From the NCBI RefSeq assembly GCF_000482845.1, contig NZ_AXWV01000046.1, positions 1 to 34,171 of the forward strand: DNA of 34,171 bases, in the 5' to 3' direction. Numbering within the stretch: the stretch's first letter is position 1; the number at the start of each line of letters is the position of its first letter. A model generated the notes under the pieces. That model was not told the DNA's origin, ran no database searches, and saw only the letters and a program-made list of their open reading frames with translations. Shown one piece after another: positions 1 to 9,700 of this stretch. The stretch is from Anaerobiospirillum succiniciproducens DSM 6400. Lineage in GTDB: Bacteria > Pseudomonadota > Gammaproteobacteria > Enterobacterales > Succinivibrionaceae. Both the position numbers and the translations under genes were made by a program.

Positions 1-78
1 GCTGCTGGTGAGCGCTTCGCTATCCGTGAGGGTGGCCGTACCGTAGGTGCAGGCGTTGTTTCAACCATCCTCGAGTAA
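1..78 (+). CDS. tuf: Elongation factor Tu, C-terminal end (partial)
   Basis: The window opens inside a reading frame of 25 codons that ends in TAA at 76-78. Its translation ends in GRTVGAGVVSTILE, the conserved C-terminus of domain III of bacterial EF-Tu, the GTPase that brings aminoacyl-tRNA to the ribosome. The start lies outside the window. It is followed by a terminator and then secE-nusG, the arrangement of tufB in E. coli. A second tuf gene begins at 33669, so this genome has at least two copies. Identification is firm despite the short visible part. Confidence 0.93.
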   Translation, partial: AAGERFAIREGGRTVGAGVVSTILE

Positions 79-121
79 TCGTTGATGAGTTAAACACAGT
101 TATCAACATTAGTTGATAGCT

Positions 122-159
122 AAAAAGGCCGTAGTGTCGCAAGATGCTGCGGCTTTTTT
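122..159 (+). terminator. Rho-independent terminator after tuf
   Basis: An A-tract (122-126), an imperfect GC-rich stem built from GGCCGTAG and its partner around CTGCGGC, and a run of six T form a typical intrinsic terminator about 45 bases after the tuf stop codon. It should separate tuf from secE-nusG. Confidence 0.75.
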
Positions 160-687
160 GTATGGGCAGAAAAATAGCCACTTAGATAGATCATTAGATG
201 GTATAGCTTATCTCTATAGTTTCTATTAACGCTTCGCTTGTCTAAGACATAAAAAGTGCTGATATATCCCCGTTTTAGGTTGACTAATGACGTGGTATAG
301 GGTATTTTTCTTTGCTCAGATCAGATCTTTTCAAGATCACAGATTTAAGGTCTCTAACCTTTGGTAAGACCTAATTAAGCTCCCGCATTAGATCATTAAA
401 GACGCTTTAAACATACTTATCTAGCCATGTGTTAGATCTGATGCTTACGTCTTATTTATAGTGTCTATTAGCTCTATTAGAGAGTTAAACGCTATGTGCC
501 GGGATCTCTAATTTAACTGAGCTTAAGAAGATTTACTGATGGACTTTCAGTAAACATAAGACTCCAGATTTAGCCCATGACAGTCACACTCTTGCTTTGT
601 AAGCGCTAGGTTGCATTGCAAGTACAGCTGTCACATACATTGATTGTTTAAGCCGGGATCTCTGTATGCAAGTACAGAGTGTCAAAA
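160..687. other. Non-coding region upstream of secE
   Basis: About 530 bases without a convincing gene; no tRNA was found, although tRNA genes often lie near tufB. The stretch contains eight GATC sites between about 189 and 660. It also holds two short direct repeats: GCCGGGATCTCT at 498-509 and 652-663, and GCAAGTACAG at 618-627 and 668-677. The second copy of each lies immediately before secE. No strong promoter consensus was seen, so the secE promoter cannot be placed. Confidence 0.5.
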
Positions 688-1206
688 ATGAGCGAAAGTA
701 AGAACAGCAAGCAGACAGCTGATGCTTCTAAGAAAGCAAATGCTGCCGTTAAGAACAAGAAGTCCGATCTTAAGACTGCCGATACCAAGAAAGCCGAGGT
801 AAAGAAGGTAGATGCTAAGAAGGCAAAGCAGGGTGCTTCTAACCCACTTGATTATGTCTTATGGACTGTATCCCTTGCTTTATTAGTGCTTGCAATCGGT
901 GGTAATTACTACTACACCCGCTTCATGATGATCGATGAGACTTCTTTAGTCCGTTTAGGTCGTGTAGCTTTAGTTATTGCTATCATCGTAGCTGGTCTTG
1001 CTGTTACTCTGTTTACTAGCAAGGGCAAGAGACTGCTCGCTTTCACCCGCGACTCCTACACCGAGTTACGTAAGGTAGTATGGCCAACTCGTAACGAGGG
1101 TCTGCAGACTACTTTCATCGTTTTCATCGCTGTAAGCTTAGTCAGCCTCTTCCTGTACTTATGCGACCTGATCTTCTTGCAGATCGTCCGCATCATCACC
1201 TTATAA
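688..1206 (+). CDS. secE: Preprotein translocase subunit SecE
   Basis: SecE is the essential clamp subunit of the SecYEG channel in the inner membrane. The C-terminal 120 residues carry three hydrophobic segments, as in E. coli SecE, with the conserved amphipathic SYTELRKVVWPTRNE stretch before the last one. The protein is about 45 residues longer than E. coli SecE (127 aa). The extra part is a hydrophilic N-terminus rich in Lys and Ala. I chose ATG 688 (172 aa), which has a weak AGAG eight bases upstream. A GTG at 679 would add three residues but has no ribosome binding site. nusG follows after 18 bases, so the two are almost certainly co-transcribed. Confidence 0.93.
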   Translation: MSESKNSKQTADASKKANAAVKNKKSDLKTADTKKAEVKKVDAKKAKQGASNPLDYVLWTVSLALLVLAIGGNYYYTRFMMIDETSLVRLGRVALVIAIIVAGLAVTLFTSKGKRLLAFTRDSYTELRKVVWPTRNEGLQTTFIVFIAVSLVSLFLYLCDLIFLQIVRIITL

Positions 1207-1224
1207 GATAGATAGGTGTCCTAA

Positions 1225-2049
1225 ATGTCAGATTTAGAAAACATGGTAGAAGAGAAGGTAGAGTCTGCAGAGCAGGGCGTATCTGCCGAAGCTCCTATGG
1301 TCGACGATATCGCACAAGATGCAGAAGCTCCTTTCTTAACAGATGAGCAGGCTGCTGCATCAGGTGAAGCTTCTCCTTTTGACGCTGTAATCGCACAGGT
1401 AGAAGAGTCTAAGAAGGCTCCTGCTAAGAAGGTTGCAACTAGAAATAAGAAGACTGGTCTTATCGACCTCAAGAAGCCATTAAAGTTAGAGCCTAAGGAT
1501 CCATCTGAGGTTCCTATGCGTTGGTACATCCTGCAGGCCTACTCTGGCTTCGAGCAGCGTGTTGCACAAGCTTTAATCGAGCGTATCAAGATTAACAACA
1601 TGGAAGAGTACTTCGGTGAAGTCTTGGTACCAAAAGAGAAGGTTAAGGACGTTAAAGACGGCAAGCAGCGTGAGAGTGAGCGTAAGTTCTTCCCAGGCTA
1701 CGTTATGGTCGAGATGAAGATGACCTCCGACTCTTGGCAGCTTGTTAAGCACACCGAGCGCGTATTAGGCTTTATCGGTGGTACTCCAGAGCGTCCAATG
1801 CCAATTACTAAGGCTGAGGCTGATCGTATCTTAAATCGCCTTAAGGAGACCTCTGAGGCTCCACGTCCTAAGAACCTCTTTGAAGTTGGTGAAAAGGTTC
1901 GTGCTACCGAGGGTACCTTCAAGGACTTCTCTGGTACCGTTGAAAAGGTTGATTACGAGAAGAACCGTCTTACCGTTTCTATCAACATCTTCGGTCGTGC
2001 TACCCCAGTTGAGCTTGAGCTCGGCCAGGTTGAAAAAGATATCGACTAA
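1225..2049 (+). CDS. nusG: Transcription termination/antitermination factor NusG
   Basis: NusG binds the RNA polymerase clamp and links it to Rho or to ribosomal protein S10. Residues from about 98 match E. coli NusG throughout: the NGN domain begins [13 protein letters not shown] and contains [10 protein letters not shown]. The C-terminal KOW domain contains [16 protein letters not shown]. The protein has 274 residues against 181 in E. coli. The extra 95 N-terminal residues are first acidic/Ala-rich and then Lys-rich. Translation from codon 98 alone would give a normal-sized NusG. However, the frame is open from ATG 1225, which has an AGGTG-type site and lies 18 bases after secE, so the long form is preferred. 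Confidence 0.95.
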   Translation: MSDLENMVEEKVESAEQGVSAEAPMVDDIAQDAEAPFLTDEQAAASGEASPFDAVIAQVEESKKAPAKKVATRNKKTGLIDLKKPLKLEPKDPSEVPMRWYILQAYSGFEQRVAQALIERIKINNMEEYFGEVLVPKEKVKDVKDGKQRESERKFFPGYVMVEMKMTSDSWQLVKHTERVLGFIGGTPERPMPITKAEADRILNRLKETSEAPRPKNLFEVGEKVRATEGTFKDFSGTVEKVDYEKNRLTVSINIFGRATPVELELGQVEKDID

Positions 2050-2088
2050 GAGCATGGATGGCTTATCAAAGCCTCAATGTATTGTTGC

Positions 2089-2117
2089 AAAAGGGCAGTC
2101 ATATGACTGCCTTTTTT
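2089..2117 (+). terminator. Rho-independent terminator after nusG
   Basis: A perfect seven-base stem GGCAGTC / GACTGCC with loop ATAT is preceded by an A-tract and followed by six T, 40 bases after the nusG stop. It ends the secE-nusG unit and separates it from rplK. Confidence 0.88.
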
Positions 2118-2727
2118 ATACCTGTCATCTTTATCCTCCTCCCCTTGCGTATCTGCAGCCATCTGATACTGGGGAGTTGTGTCTATAATTTAAGAATGGC
2201 ATATAAAAGACGATTATCTTTTTATAGACCCAGCTGCTCAATGCTATTAAGCTCTTCTAAAAGCTGGCTTTAGCGCAGAACGTTACCATTACATACTTAA
2301 AAGACATACTATTAGAGCATCCTGTTTTCATATTGAATGCGATTAATAGGCTGTTTATTAATTACTAAGGCAACTCCCCAGTGTCAGGCCATATCTAAGA
2401 GCGTCTCAATATCCCCGCAACAGCTCTCTGCTTTTTTACATTGTCCCCTTACTTTGCTTTGCCAAATTTTCCTCTGCCGCTGCCGCTTGCTTTGACCTCG
2501 TAAGCAGCTTAATTTGCTGCTTTGCATTTCTCGCTCTAAATAGCGTCGAGAGCCTTGATTGTTATGGTGGCTTAAAGATCGGGGATCATAAAGGGTGGGC
2601 TGGCCTTAGGACTTAAAAAGATCAGTGATGTTAGGGGAAAAAGCAGTGGATCATAGCTTTGAGGATCAGAAGATCATTAGGACTAAGTGAGATTAAAATG
2701 AAATGTAAAAAAGATCACCAAAAGTTG
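2118..2727. other. Non-coding region with GATC cluster upstream of rplK
   Basis: About 600 bases without a convincing gene; the short open frames here lack family features. The distal part (2577-2733) holds eight GATC tetramers in 157 bases, at 2577, 2584, 2620, 2649, 2664, 2672, 2713 and 2730. About 0.6 would be expected by chance. The last one forms part of the -35 element of the rplK promoter. The rest of the region shows no repeat or RNA gene that I can recognise. Confidence 0.5.
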
Positions 2728-2756
2728 TTGATCAGCGAAAATGGATTCTGTATAAT
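2728..2756 (+). promoter_or_regulatory. Sigma-70 promoter for rplK-rplA
   Basis: TTGATC (2728-2733), a 17-base spacer and a perfect TATAAT (2751-2756) form the best promoter consensus in the window. It gives a leader of about 180 bases before rplK. The -35 hexamer contains a GATC site, so Dam methylation there could affect polymerase binding; that consequence is inference. Confidence 0.68.
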
Positions 2757-2837
2757 ATTTAGGATTTACTGTTTTGTGACGTAGATCTCGTTTTTGAGGG
2801 TTTCTAAGTCATATTCAGTATCAGATTTCCTAGTAAA

Positions 2838-2908
2838 TCAAGGTTCTACCCTTGATGCGGGAAGCGTATCAAACTCGGAGAGTTTGACGTATCAAACACC
2901 TTGTTTGA
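2838..2908 (+). promoter_or_regulatory. Structured rplK leader (possible L1 autoregulatory site)
   Basis: Three consecutive hairpins lie in the leader: TCAAGG/CCTTGA (2838-2855), TCAAACTC/GAGTTTGA with a GGA loop (2869-2887), and TCAAAC/GTTTGA (2892-2908). In E. coli, L1 represses the L11-L1 operon by binding a leader structure that mimics its 23S rRNA site. The position here fits such a role, but I cannot match the bases to the known L1 site, so the regulator is inferred. Confidence 0.35.
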
Positions 2909-2941
2909 GCGCGCCATACCCACATAGAGAGAATTTATAAC

Positions 2942-3370
2942 ATGGCAAAGAAAGTTTCTGCCTACATCAAGCTGCAGGTTGGCGCTGGTAATGCCAATCC
3001 AGCTCCTCCAGTAGGTCCTGCCTTAGGTCAGCACGGCGTTAACATCATGGAGTTCTGCAAGGCATTCAATGCTCACACTGCAAAACTCGAGAAGGGCGCC
3101 CCAGTTCCAGTAGTTATTACTGTTTATGCTGACAAGTCTTTCACCTTCATCACTAAGACCCCACCAGCATCCTTCTTAATCAAGAAGGCTCTGAACATCC
3201 AGTCAGCCTCTCACAAGCCTGGCAAGGAAGTAGCTGGTAAGATCACCATGGCTCAGTGCCTTGAGATCGCTAAGGTTAAAGAGCCTGACATGACCGGTGC
3301 AGATTTAGAAGCTTCTGCACGTACAATCGCCGGTACTGCCCGCTCCATGGGTGTTCAGGTGGAGGAGTAA
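2942..3370 (+). CDS. rplK: 50S ribosomal protein L11
   Basis: L11 forms the GTPase-associated stalk base with 23S rRNA and contacts EF-G and RelA. The 142 residues equal the usual length. The N-terminal domain has the Pro-rich [11 protein letters not shown] motif (about residues 23-32), the surface bound by thiostrepton-type antibiotics. The C-terminal rRNA-binding domain ends in [12 protein letters not shown]. The start ATG follows a GAGAG purine stretch. rplA begins three bases after the stop, so the two are translated from one message. Confidence 0.97.
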   Translation: MAKKVSAYIKLQVGAGNANPAPPVGPALGQHGVNIMEFCKAFNAHTAKLEKGAPVPVVITVYADKSFTFITKTPPASFLIKKALNIQSASHKPGKEVAGKITMAQCLEIAKVKEPDMTGADLEASARTIAGTARSMGVQVEE

Positions 3371-3373
3371 GAC

Positions 3374-4090
3374 ATGGCAAAGTTATCTAAGCGCATGAAG
3401 GAAATCCGTTCCATCATCGACCGCACTCGCGAGTATGATGTAACTGAGGGTTTCGACACCTTAAAGAAGACCGCTAAGGCAAAGTTCGTTGAGTCTGTAG
3501 ACGTCGCTATCCAGCTCGGTATCGACCCAACCAAGTCCGACCAGAACATCCGTGGCGCTACCGTTCTGCCACACGGCACCGGCCGTACTGTTCGCGTTGT
3601 AGTTTTCACTCAGGGCGAATTAGCTGAGCAGGCTAAGGCTGCAGGTGCAGACTTCGTAGGTATGGACGAGCTTGCTCACGAGATTAAGCAGGGCAAGTCT
3701 GACTTTGACGTAGTTATCGCTTCTCCAGATGCAATGCGCGTTGTAGGTCAGTTAGGTCAGATCTTAGGTCCACGTGGCTTAATGCCAAACCCTAAGGTTG
3801 GTACTGTTACCCGTGACGTAGCTACCGCTGTTAAGAATGCTAAGTCTGGTCAGGTTCGTTACCGTAACGATAAGACTGGTGTTATCCAGGCTTCTATTGG
3901 TAAGGTTGACTTCGACTCTGCCAAGCTGGTTGACAACTTAAACGCTTTATTAGGCGCTATTGTTAAGGCTAAGCCAGCTGCTGCTAAGGGCACCTTCATC
4001 AAGAAGGTATGCATCTCCACCACTATGGGTGGCGGCATCACCGTTGATAAGAGCACCTTAAAGACTGATCGTGCTGGCGCTGCTTCTTAA
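3374..4090 (+). CDS. rplA: 50S ribosomal protein L1
   Basis: L1 forms the mobile stalk beside the ribosomal E site and, in E. coli, represses translation of its own operon. The 238 residues compare with 234 in E. coli. Recognisable family stretches include [28 protein letters not shown] and the C-terminal [13 protein letters not shown]. It is separated from rplK by three bases, and its start is preceded by GGTGGAGG at the end of rplK. No terminator was seen before the rplJ leader, so read-through into rplJL is likely. Confidence 0.97.
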   Translation: MAKLSKRMKEIRSIIDRTREYDVTEGFDTLKKTAKAKFVESVDVAIQLGIDPTKSDQNIRGATVLPHGTGRTVRVVVFTQGELAEQAKAAGADFVGMDELAHEIKQGKSDFDVVIASPDAMRVVGQLGQILGPRGLMPNPKVGTVTRDVATAVKNAKSGQVRYRNDKTGVIQASIGKVDFDSAKLVDNLNALLGAIVKAKPAAAKGTFIKKVCISTTMGGGITVDKSTLKTDRAGAAS

Positions 4091-4119
4091 TAGCAACGTC
4101 TAGAGCATCAGCTTTAGAG

Positions 4120-4155
4120 CCCTTAAAGAAAGGGGCTTAGGCCTCTTTCTTAAAG
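4120..4155 (+). other. Hairpin in the rplA-rplJ intergenic region
   Basis: An imperfect stem pairs a CTTAAAGAAAGGGGC arm with GGCCTCTTTCTTAAAG, with one mismatch and a G-U pair. No T-tract follows, so it is not a classical terminator. It may be a processing or attenuation structure. Confidence 0.35.
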
Positions 4156-4210
4156 ATTACATGTTTGGATACTAACATTATGAATTTGGCCGGGAGCTTA
4201 ATCTCCCAAC

Positions 4211-4260
4211 CAAAGACCGCAGGGGGAAGTATCCTTAATCATCCTGCGCAGGCGGAAATT
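4211..4260 (+). promoter_or_regulatory. Ribosomal protein L10 leader (L10-L7/L12 binding site)
   Basis: The leader of rplJ contains AGACCGCAGG and, about 20 bases later, CCTGCGCAGGCGG. These match the two strands of the E. coli L10 leader (AGACCGTAGG ... CCTGCGTAGACGG), where the L10-(L7/L12) complex binds and represses rplJL translation. Its distance of about 160 bases upstream of rplJ is also similar. The match was made by eye from memory of the E. coli sequence. Confidence 0.72.
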
Positions 4261-4415
4261 AGCTCTATAGGATCTATCCTTTAGAATTGATATCCGGTAC
4301 ATGCCCCTATAATGGGGTCAACTGTCATAGCTTAAGCGTAAGTCAGCCTGTATGTACGTCTTATATGCAGGGGATAAGTGTGGCGGCTGTGATAAACCAG
4401 GAGTCACTGCTAAAA

Positions 4416-4925
4416 ATGGCATTAAATCTCGAAGACAAGAAGCAAATTGTTGCTGATGTTAGCGAAGTCGCCAAGAAAGCATTATCAGCTGTTTGTGCTG
4501 ATTCCTGTGGCATTCCTGTAGCTGCAATGACCAAGCTCCGCAAGGACGCACGTGCTAACAACGTTTACTTACACGTTGTTCGTAACACCCTCCTTGCTCG
4601 TGCTGTAGAAGGCACCGCTTTTGAGTGCATGAAGGACCAGTTCAAGGGCCCAACCTTAATCGGTCTTTCCATGGAGCACCCAGGCGCAGCTGCACGTCTG
4701 TTCAAGGAATTCGCAAAGCAGAACGACAAGTTCTCCATCAAGGCCTTAGCTTTTGAAGGCACTTTATATGATGGTAAGGACGTTGACGTATTAGCATCAC
4801 TGCCAACCTACGAGGAAGGCGTTGCTCAGTTAATGGCAACCATGAAGGAAGCTGCAGCTGGCAAGCTCGTACGTACTCTTTCTGCTCTGGGCGACAAGCT
4901 TCAGGCAGAGGGTGGCGCTGCTTAA
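4416..4925 (+). CDS. rplJ: 50S ribosomal protein L10
   Basis: L10 anchors the L7/L12 dimers of the ribosomal stalk to 23S rRNA and L11. The start is set at ATG 4416 because the protein then begins [20 protein letters not shown], like E. coli L10. AGGAG lies at 4399-4403, and the bases around the start also resemble E. coli. The frame is open for 43 more codons upstream, but those overlap the regulatory leader and look nothing like L10. The 169 residues compare with 165 in E. coli. rplL follows after 168 bases, and stalk stoichiometry is expected to be controlled by the upstream leader. Confidence 0.96.
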   Translation: MALNLEDKKQIVADVSEVAKKALSAVCADSCGIPVAAMTKLRKDARANNVYLHVVRNTLLARAVEGTAFECMKDQFKGPTLIGLSMEHPGAAARLFKEFAKQNDKFSIKALAFEGTLYDGKDVDVLASLPTYEEGVAQLMATMKEAAAGKLVRTLSALGDKLQAEGGAA

Positions 4926-5093
4926 TAGAGCCTTATGGCTTTATAAAGCACAGTCTGCTTTCTAAGACTAAGTTGCAACTTTGTATATTTACTAAAGTTG
5001 CATCATAACTGACTTAGTCAGTCTAAAGATTTTTTGATGAGCATGCTTTTAGCACTCATCTATACAGATTACTTTTTCTAAAGGAATACCAAA

Positions 5094-5465
5094 ATGGCAT
5101 TATCTAAGGATGATATCATTAACGCTATTGCTGAAATGAGCGTTATGGAAGTTGTTGAGCTCGTTAAGGCAATGGAAGAGAAGTTCGGCGTTTCAGCTGC
5201 TGCTGCTGTAGTTGCTGGCCCAGCTGCTGGCGGTGCCGCTGCTGCTGATGAGAAGACCGAGTTCGACGTAACCTTAAAGGACGTTGGTGGCAACAAGATC
5301 GCTGTTATTAAGGCAGTTCGTGGCGCTACCGGTTTAGGCCTGAAGGAAGCTAAGGACTTAGTTGAGTCTGCTCCTGCTAAGATCAAGGAAGGCGTTTCTA
5401 AGGAAGACGCTGAGGCTCTCAAGAAGGCCTTCGAAGAGGCTGGTGCTACTGTTACCATCGAGTAA
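5094..5465 (+). CDS. rplL: 50S ribosomal protein L7/L12
   Basis: L7/L12 is the multi-copy stalk protein that recruits and activates translational GTPases. The 123 residues show the N-terminal dimerisation domain and an Ala/Gly-rich hinge (about residues 38-53). The conserved C-terminal domain contains [23 protein letters not shown] and [17 protein letters not shown] precedes the ATG. Hairpins directly after the stop probably attenuate transcription into rpoB, as in E. coli where L7/L12 is needed in excess over RNA polymerase. Confidence 0.97.
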   Translation: MALSKDDIINAIAEMSVMEVVELVKAMEEKFGVSAAAAVVAGPAAGGAAAADEKTEFDVTLKDVGGNKIAVIKAVRGATGLGLKEAKDLVESAPAKIKEGVSKEDAEALKKAFEEAGATVTIE

Positions 5466-5484
5466 TAGACACTGCTCAAATAGC

Positions 5485-5562
5485 CGAATGCTTCGATTCG
5501 GAGTACAGGCTGCCTAGCAGCCTGTGCAATATAACCCGAGTGCTCTTAATGGGCCTCGGGTT
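5485..5562 (+). terminator. Attenuator-like hairpins between rplL and rpoB
   Basis: Three hairpins follow the rplL stop: CGAAT/ATTCG (5485-5500), a perfect nine-base ACAGGCTGC/GCAGCCTGT with loop CTA (5505-5525), and AACCCGAG/CTCGGGTT (5533-5562). None is followed by a good T-tract, so partial termination rather than full termination is expected. E. coli has a partial terminator at the same place; the function here is inferred. Confidence 0.5.
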
Positions 5563-6742
5563 TCGATGCCTTAAAAGGTGATGCAATTTAACTGAAGAAC
5601 ATTCAGATTTTGACATCAATACTCACCAGGACGATGCCGGGGTCAGCTCTGACCTAAATTAAGTAAAAGTGCACAAGCTTAATTTGTGTTTTCCGTCCGT
5701 CTTAGGCCTATGGCCTGTTCTAAGCGTTCCAAAACCAGTTAGTTACTACCGTGTTACTGATCAGCCATGCAGCCTGTGTATGAGCTCAAACAGATTATAG
5801 GGAAAACGCGCTGCGCGCTGCCCATTCTCTGCCGATCATTAGCCTGTAGAATCGCGCTTATATACTCTGCACCGTACCCTTTGACTTAGGTCTTAGGCAA
5901 ATACCGTATTACAAAGTTCATTTCTTGGCTGCTGCTCTTTAGAGCAATTGGCACTTAAATGTGCCCAGAGCAGATAAGAAACCGTTGCACACATGGTCTT
6001 TAAATGCCATTAAGTGCACAAGCTAAGAGCTTTTGTGTAGGTTTCGGTCGTTAAAGGCGACCGTCTGCGCTGTATGAGTGAATGAACTTGAGTATGCTGC
6101 AAAGTCAGCTAACGCTCCATGCGAGCATCTATGTTCAACTATTAGTTTGAGAGCAACGATCTTGTTTAAGCTCATTGAAAGCTTCTTTAATAAAGATCGT
6201 ATAGCTACATTAGTTTGCTCAGGCTTTAAATGCCAGGGTAGTTTGAACAAACTTACGGATGCAGCTTGTAGCAGCGGATTTAATTACTGGTAAGAATAAG
6301 GGCATGTTTTTATATGCCATTATTAACGCTGTGGACGACGACCTAACTCAATGAAGCTTTGCGTGAGCTTTTCATTCGGTCGTGCATCTTGAAGTGATGA
6401 GTAACAGTCTTAATCTTAATGGTTGCAGTGACTTGCGCCATCCATGACCTCAAACCACCTAAGATGGCTGTGTATAGCCTTATGCTTGTAGTACAACGCA
6501 CAAGTGTTTGTAACTTGTATAAGAGCACAACATCTATATTAGTGATTTGACCCGGTAGCAAAGAAATAGTAAAGCAAAGATACGAACATAAACTTTACAT
6601 GTTCTAAAAACTGTAAAAGGTTTAAAGTAGTAGATTAGGCTTTAAATATCAATGCGTTGACCGGTTTGCTTGTTGCAAGCAGGGCAGGCGGCTTTTATAG
6701 CCCCTCAATCGCGACAAAGATCAACCTGAGGATCCCAATTCC
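5563..6742 (+). other. Long non-coding, hairpin-rich rplL-rpoB spacer
   Basis: This 1.2-kb stretch has no convincing gene; the corresponding E. coli spacer is only about 0.3 kb. It holds nested imperfect hairpins at 5921-5981 (TTTCTT, CTGCTCT and GGCAC arms with partners), 6156-6200 (ACGATCTT/AAGATCGT around AAGCT/AGCTT) and 6338-6383 (ACGACC/GGTCGT around ATGAA/TTCAT). Smaller ones lie at 6017-6037 and 6045-6063. A 13-base repeat AAGTGCACAAGCT occurs at 5667-5679 and 6012-6024. Weak promoter candidates are TTGACC-17-TAAAGC (6547-6575) and a TATACT at 5861. Likely roles are RNase III processing or attenuation of rpoBC. Confidence 0.5.
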
Positions 6743-9700
6743 ATGGTCTACTCGTATACTGAGCAAAAGCGTATCCGTAAGGATTTCGGAAAGCGAGTTA
6801 AGGTGCTCGACACCCCATACTTACTTGCCGTTCAGCTTGATTCATTCAAACAATTCATCAGCGCCGATCCGTTAAATGAGAACGGCTTAGTTGCTGCTTT
6901 CAAGAGTGTTTTCCCAATCAAGTCATATTCGGGAAATGCTGAGCTCTGTTACAACTCTTTCAAGTTAGGTGAGCCTAAGTTCGATGTTCACGAGTGTATG
7001 ATTCGTGGCACCACTTACTCTGCCCCTCTTAAGGTCAACTTAAGCCTTATTCGTTACGAGAAGGACTCTCCTAAGACTGTTAAAGAGAAGATTGACCAGG
7101 AAGTCTATATGGGCGAAATTCCGCTCATGACTGAGAATGGTACCTTCATCATTAACGGTACTGAGCGTGTAGTTGTTTCTCAGTTACACCGTTCTCCTGG
7201 TGTATTCTTTGACAATGATAAGGGTAAGACCCACCCAGGTCGCGTACTCTTCTCTGCCCGTATTATTCCTTACCGTGGCTCATGGTTAGACTTCGAGTTC
7301 GATCACCGCGACAACCTGTTTGTTCGTATCGACCGTCGTCGTAAGTTACCAGCATCTGTTCTGCTGCGTGCTTTAGGTTACAACACCGAGCAGATTCTCG
7401 ATATCTTCTACGATACCGTTGCAATTGAGATCAAGTCCAATAAGCTCATGATGGAGCTTGTTCCTGATCGTCTGCGTGGTGAAACCGCTACTTTCGACAT
7501 TCAGCTTGATGGCAAGGTATTAGTTGAGGCTGGTAAGAAGATTACCGTTCGCCATATTCGTGAACTGCGTAAGGCTGGCCAGAACTATATCGAGATTCCA
7601 CCTGAGCACCTTATCGGTAAGATCCTCGCTAAGGACTACAAGGATAAGGAAGGCAATGTAGTGTTAGCTGCTAACACTGAGCTTACCTTAGAGAAGCTGC
7701 CTTTAATTCCTCAGTTAGGTCTCAAGCGCTTTGAGATCCTCTTCACCTCTCAGGTTGATGAGGGTTCATTCATTGCTGATACCATGCGTTCTGACGCAAC
7801 TCGTGATCTCACTTCAGACAACGATGATCGTATCGCTGCTCTGTTTGAAATCTACAAGATGATGCGTCCAGGTGAGCCTCCAACCACCGAAGCTGCAGAA
7901 GGTCTCTTTAACAACCTGTTCTTTGCAGAGGATCGCTACGACTTATCTTCTGTAGGTCGTATGAAGTTTGATTCTCGCTTCGTTGAGATCTCACGTGTCA
8001 AGACCGCTTTAGAGCGCACCTTATCTGACAGCGAGTTCCCTATTAACACCCAGGATGGTGGCATCTACGTAACTGGTGGCTATGTATACGCTGAGTATCC
8101 AAAGCTTCTTGACATCGTACGTGCACACTTAGAGCCATCTGAGGCTCAGTGCCTGCCTCTGTCCAATCCAGAGCGTTGTGCTGACAAGCTCTTAGACTTC
8201 CTCGACGGCTTCTTAGTTAAGGCTGTAAACGATCCTATGGTAAGTGCCGCTGATCGTTTCGTCTTCAAGAAGGTTCAGATCACTCCAAAGGATGGTGAGA
8301 CCGTTGAGCTCGAGCGTTGCGTAATTCTGCCATTAGAACTGCTCAAAGATCGTACTGCTAAGGCTGCTATTATCGATGCTGAAGTAACAGATAAGAAGGG
8401 TAAGGCCTTAAACTTAATCCGTGAGCGTGATGAGTTATACCGTGGCACCCTGTCTCACAACGACATCATCAAGGTTATGCGTTACCTCGTGCGTATCCGC
8501 AACGGTAAAGAGACCATTGATGATATCGATCACTTAGGCAACAGACGTATTCGTTCCGTTGGTGAAATGGCTGAAAACCAGTTCCGTATCGGTCTGGTTC
8601 GTGTAGAGCGTGCAGTTAAGGAGCGTCTGTCTTTAGGCGATCTCGATAGCACCACTCCACAGGAGCTCATCAACGCTAAGCCAATTAGTGCTGCTATTAA
8701 GGAGTTCTTCGGCTCTTCACAGTTATCTCAGTTCATGGATCAGAACAACCCATTATCTGAGGTTACCCACAAGCGTCGTATCTCCGCTTTAGGCCCAGGT
8801 GGTTTAACCCGTGAGCGTGCTGGCTTCGAGGTTCGTGACGTTCACCCAACCCACTACGGTCGTTTATGTCCAATTGAGACCCCTGAAGGTCCAAACATTG
8901 GTCTTATCAACTCCTTAGCTGTGTTTGCTCGTTGCAACGACTATGGCTTCTTAGAGACTCCATACCGTCGTGTTAACAATCAGCACGTATCTGAGGACTT
9001 TGAGTACTTATCTGCTATCGACGAAGGTCAGTATGTTATTGCTCAGGCAAACACTGACTTAGACGAGAACGGTAACATTATCGATGAGTACGTACAGTGC
9101 CGTTATAAGGGCGAATCTACTGTTCGCCGCGCCTGTGACGTACAGTACATGGACGTTTCACCTCAGCAGGTTATTTCCGTTGCTGCAGCGTTGATTCCGT
9201 TCCTTGAGCACGATGACGCTAACCGTGCGCTGATGGGTGCAAACATGCAGCGTCAGGCTGTTCCTACTGTTCGTTCTGAAAAGCCATTCGTTGGTACTGG
9301 TATGGAGCGTGCTGTAGCGGTTGACTCTGGTGTTTCCATCGTGGCACGTCGTGGCGGTGTTATCGAGCACGTTGATGGCAACCGTATCGTTGTTCGTGTT
9401 AACGAAGATGAGATCCGTGGTACTTCTGATGCTGGTATCGATATTTACAACCTCATCAAGTACACCCGTTCTAACCAGAACACCTGCATTAACCAGCGTC
9501 CATGTGTAAACATTTACGAGCAGGTTGCAGCTGGTGACGTATTAGCTGACGGTAGCTCCACTGATTTAGGTGAGCTGGCATTAGGTCAGAACTTACGTAT
9601 CGCCTTCATGCCATGGAACGGTTACAACTACGAGGACTCTATCTTAGTTTCCGAGCGTGTTGCAGCTAAGGATCGTTTAACCACTATCCACATTCAGGAA

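Noticed and set aside
160-687. tRNA gene between tuf and secE
   Set aside because: Looked for because tRNA genes often neighbour tufB; no cloverleaf-like sequence or conserved TTCGANTC arm was found.
4287-4415. A 43-residue N-terminal extension of L10
   Set aside because: The frame is open, but it runs close behind the L10 regulatory leader, and the conserved start with AGGAG is at 4416.
6078-6293. A 71-codon open frame in the rplL-rpoB spacer
   Set aside because: It starts with GTG without a convincing ribosome site, overlaps the nested hairpin at 6156-6200 and shows no family motif or the codon bias of its neighbours.
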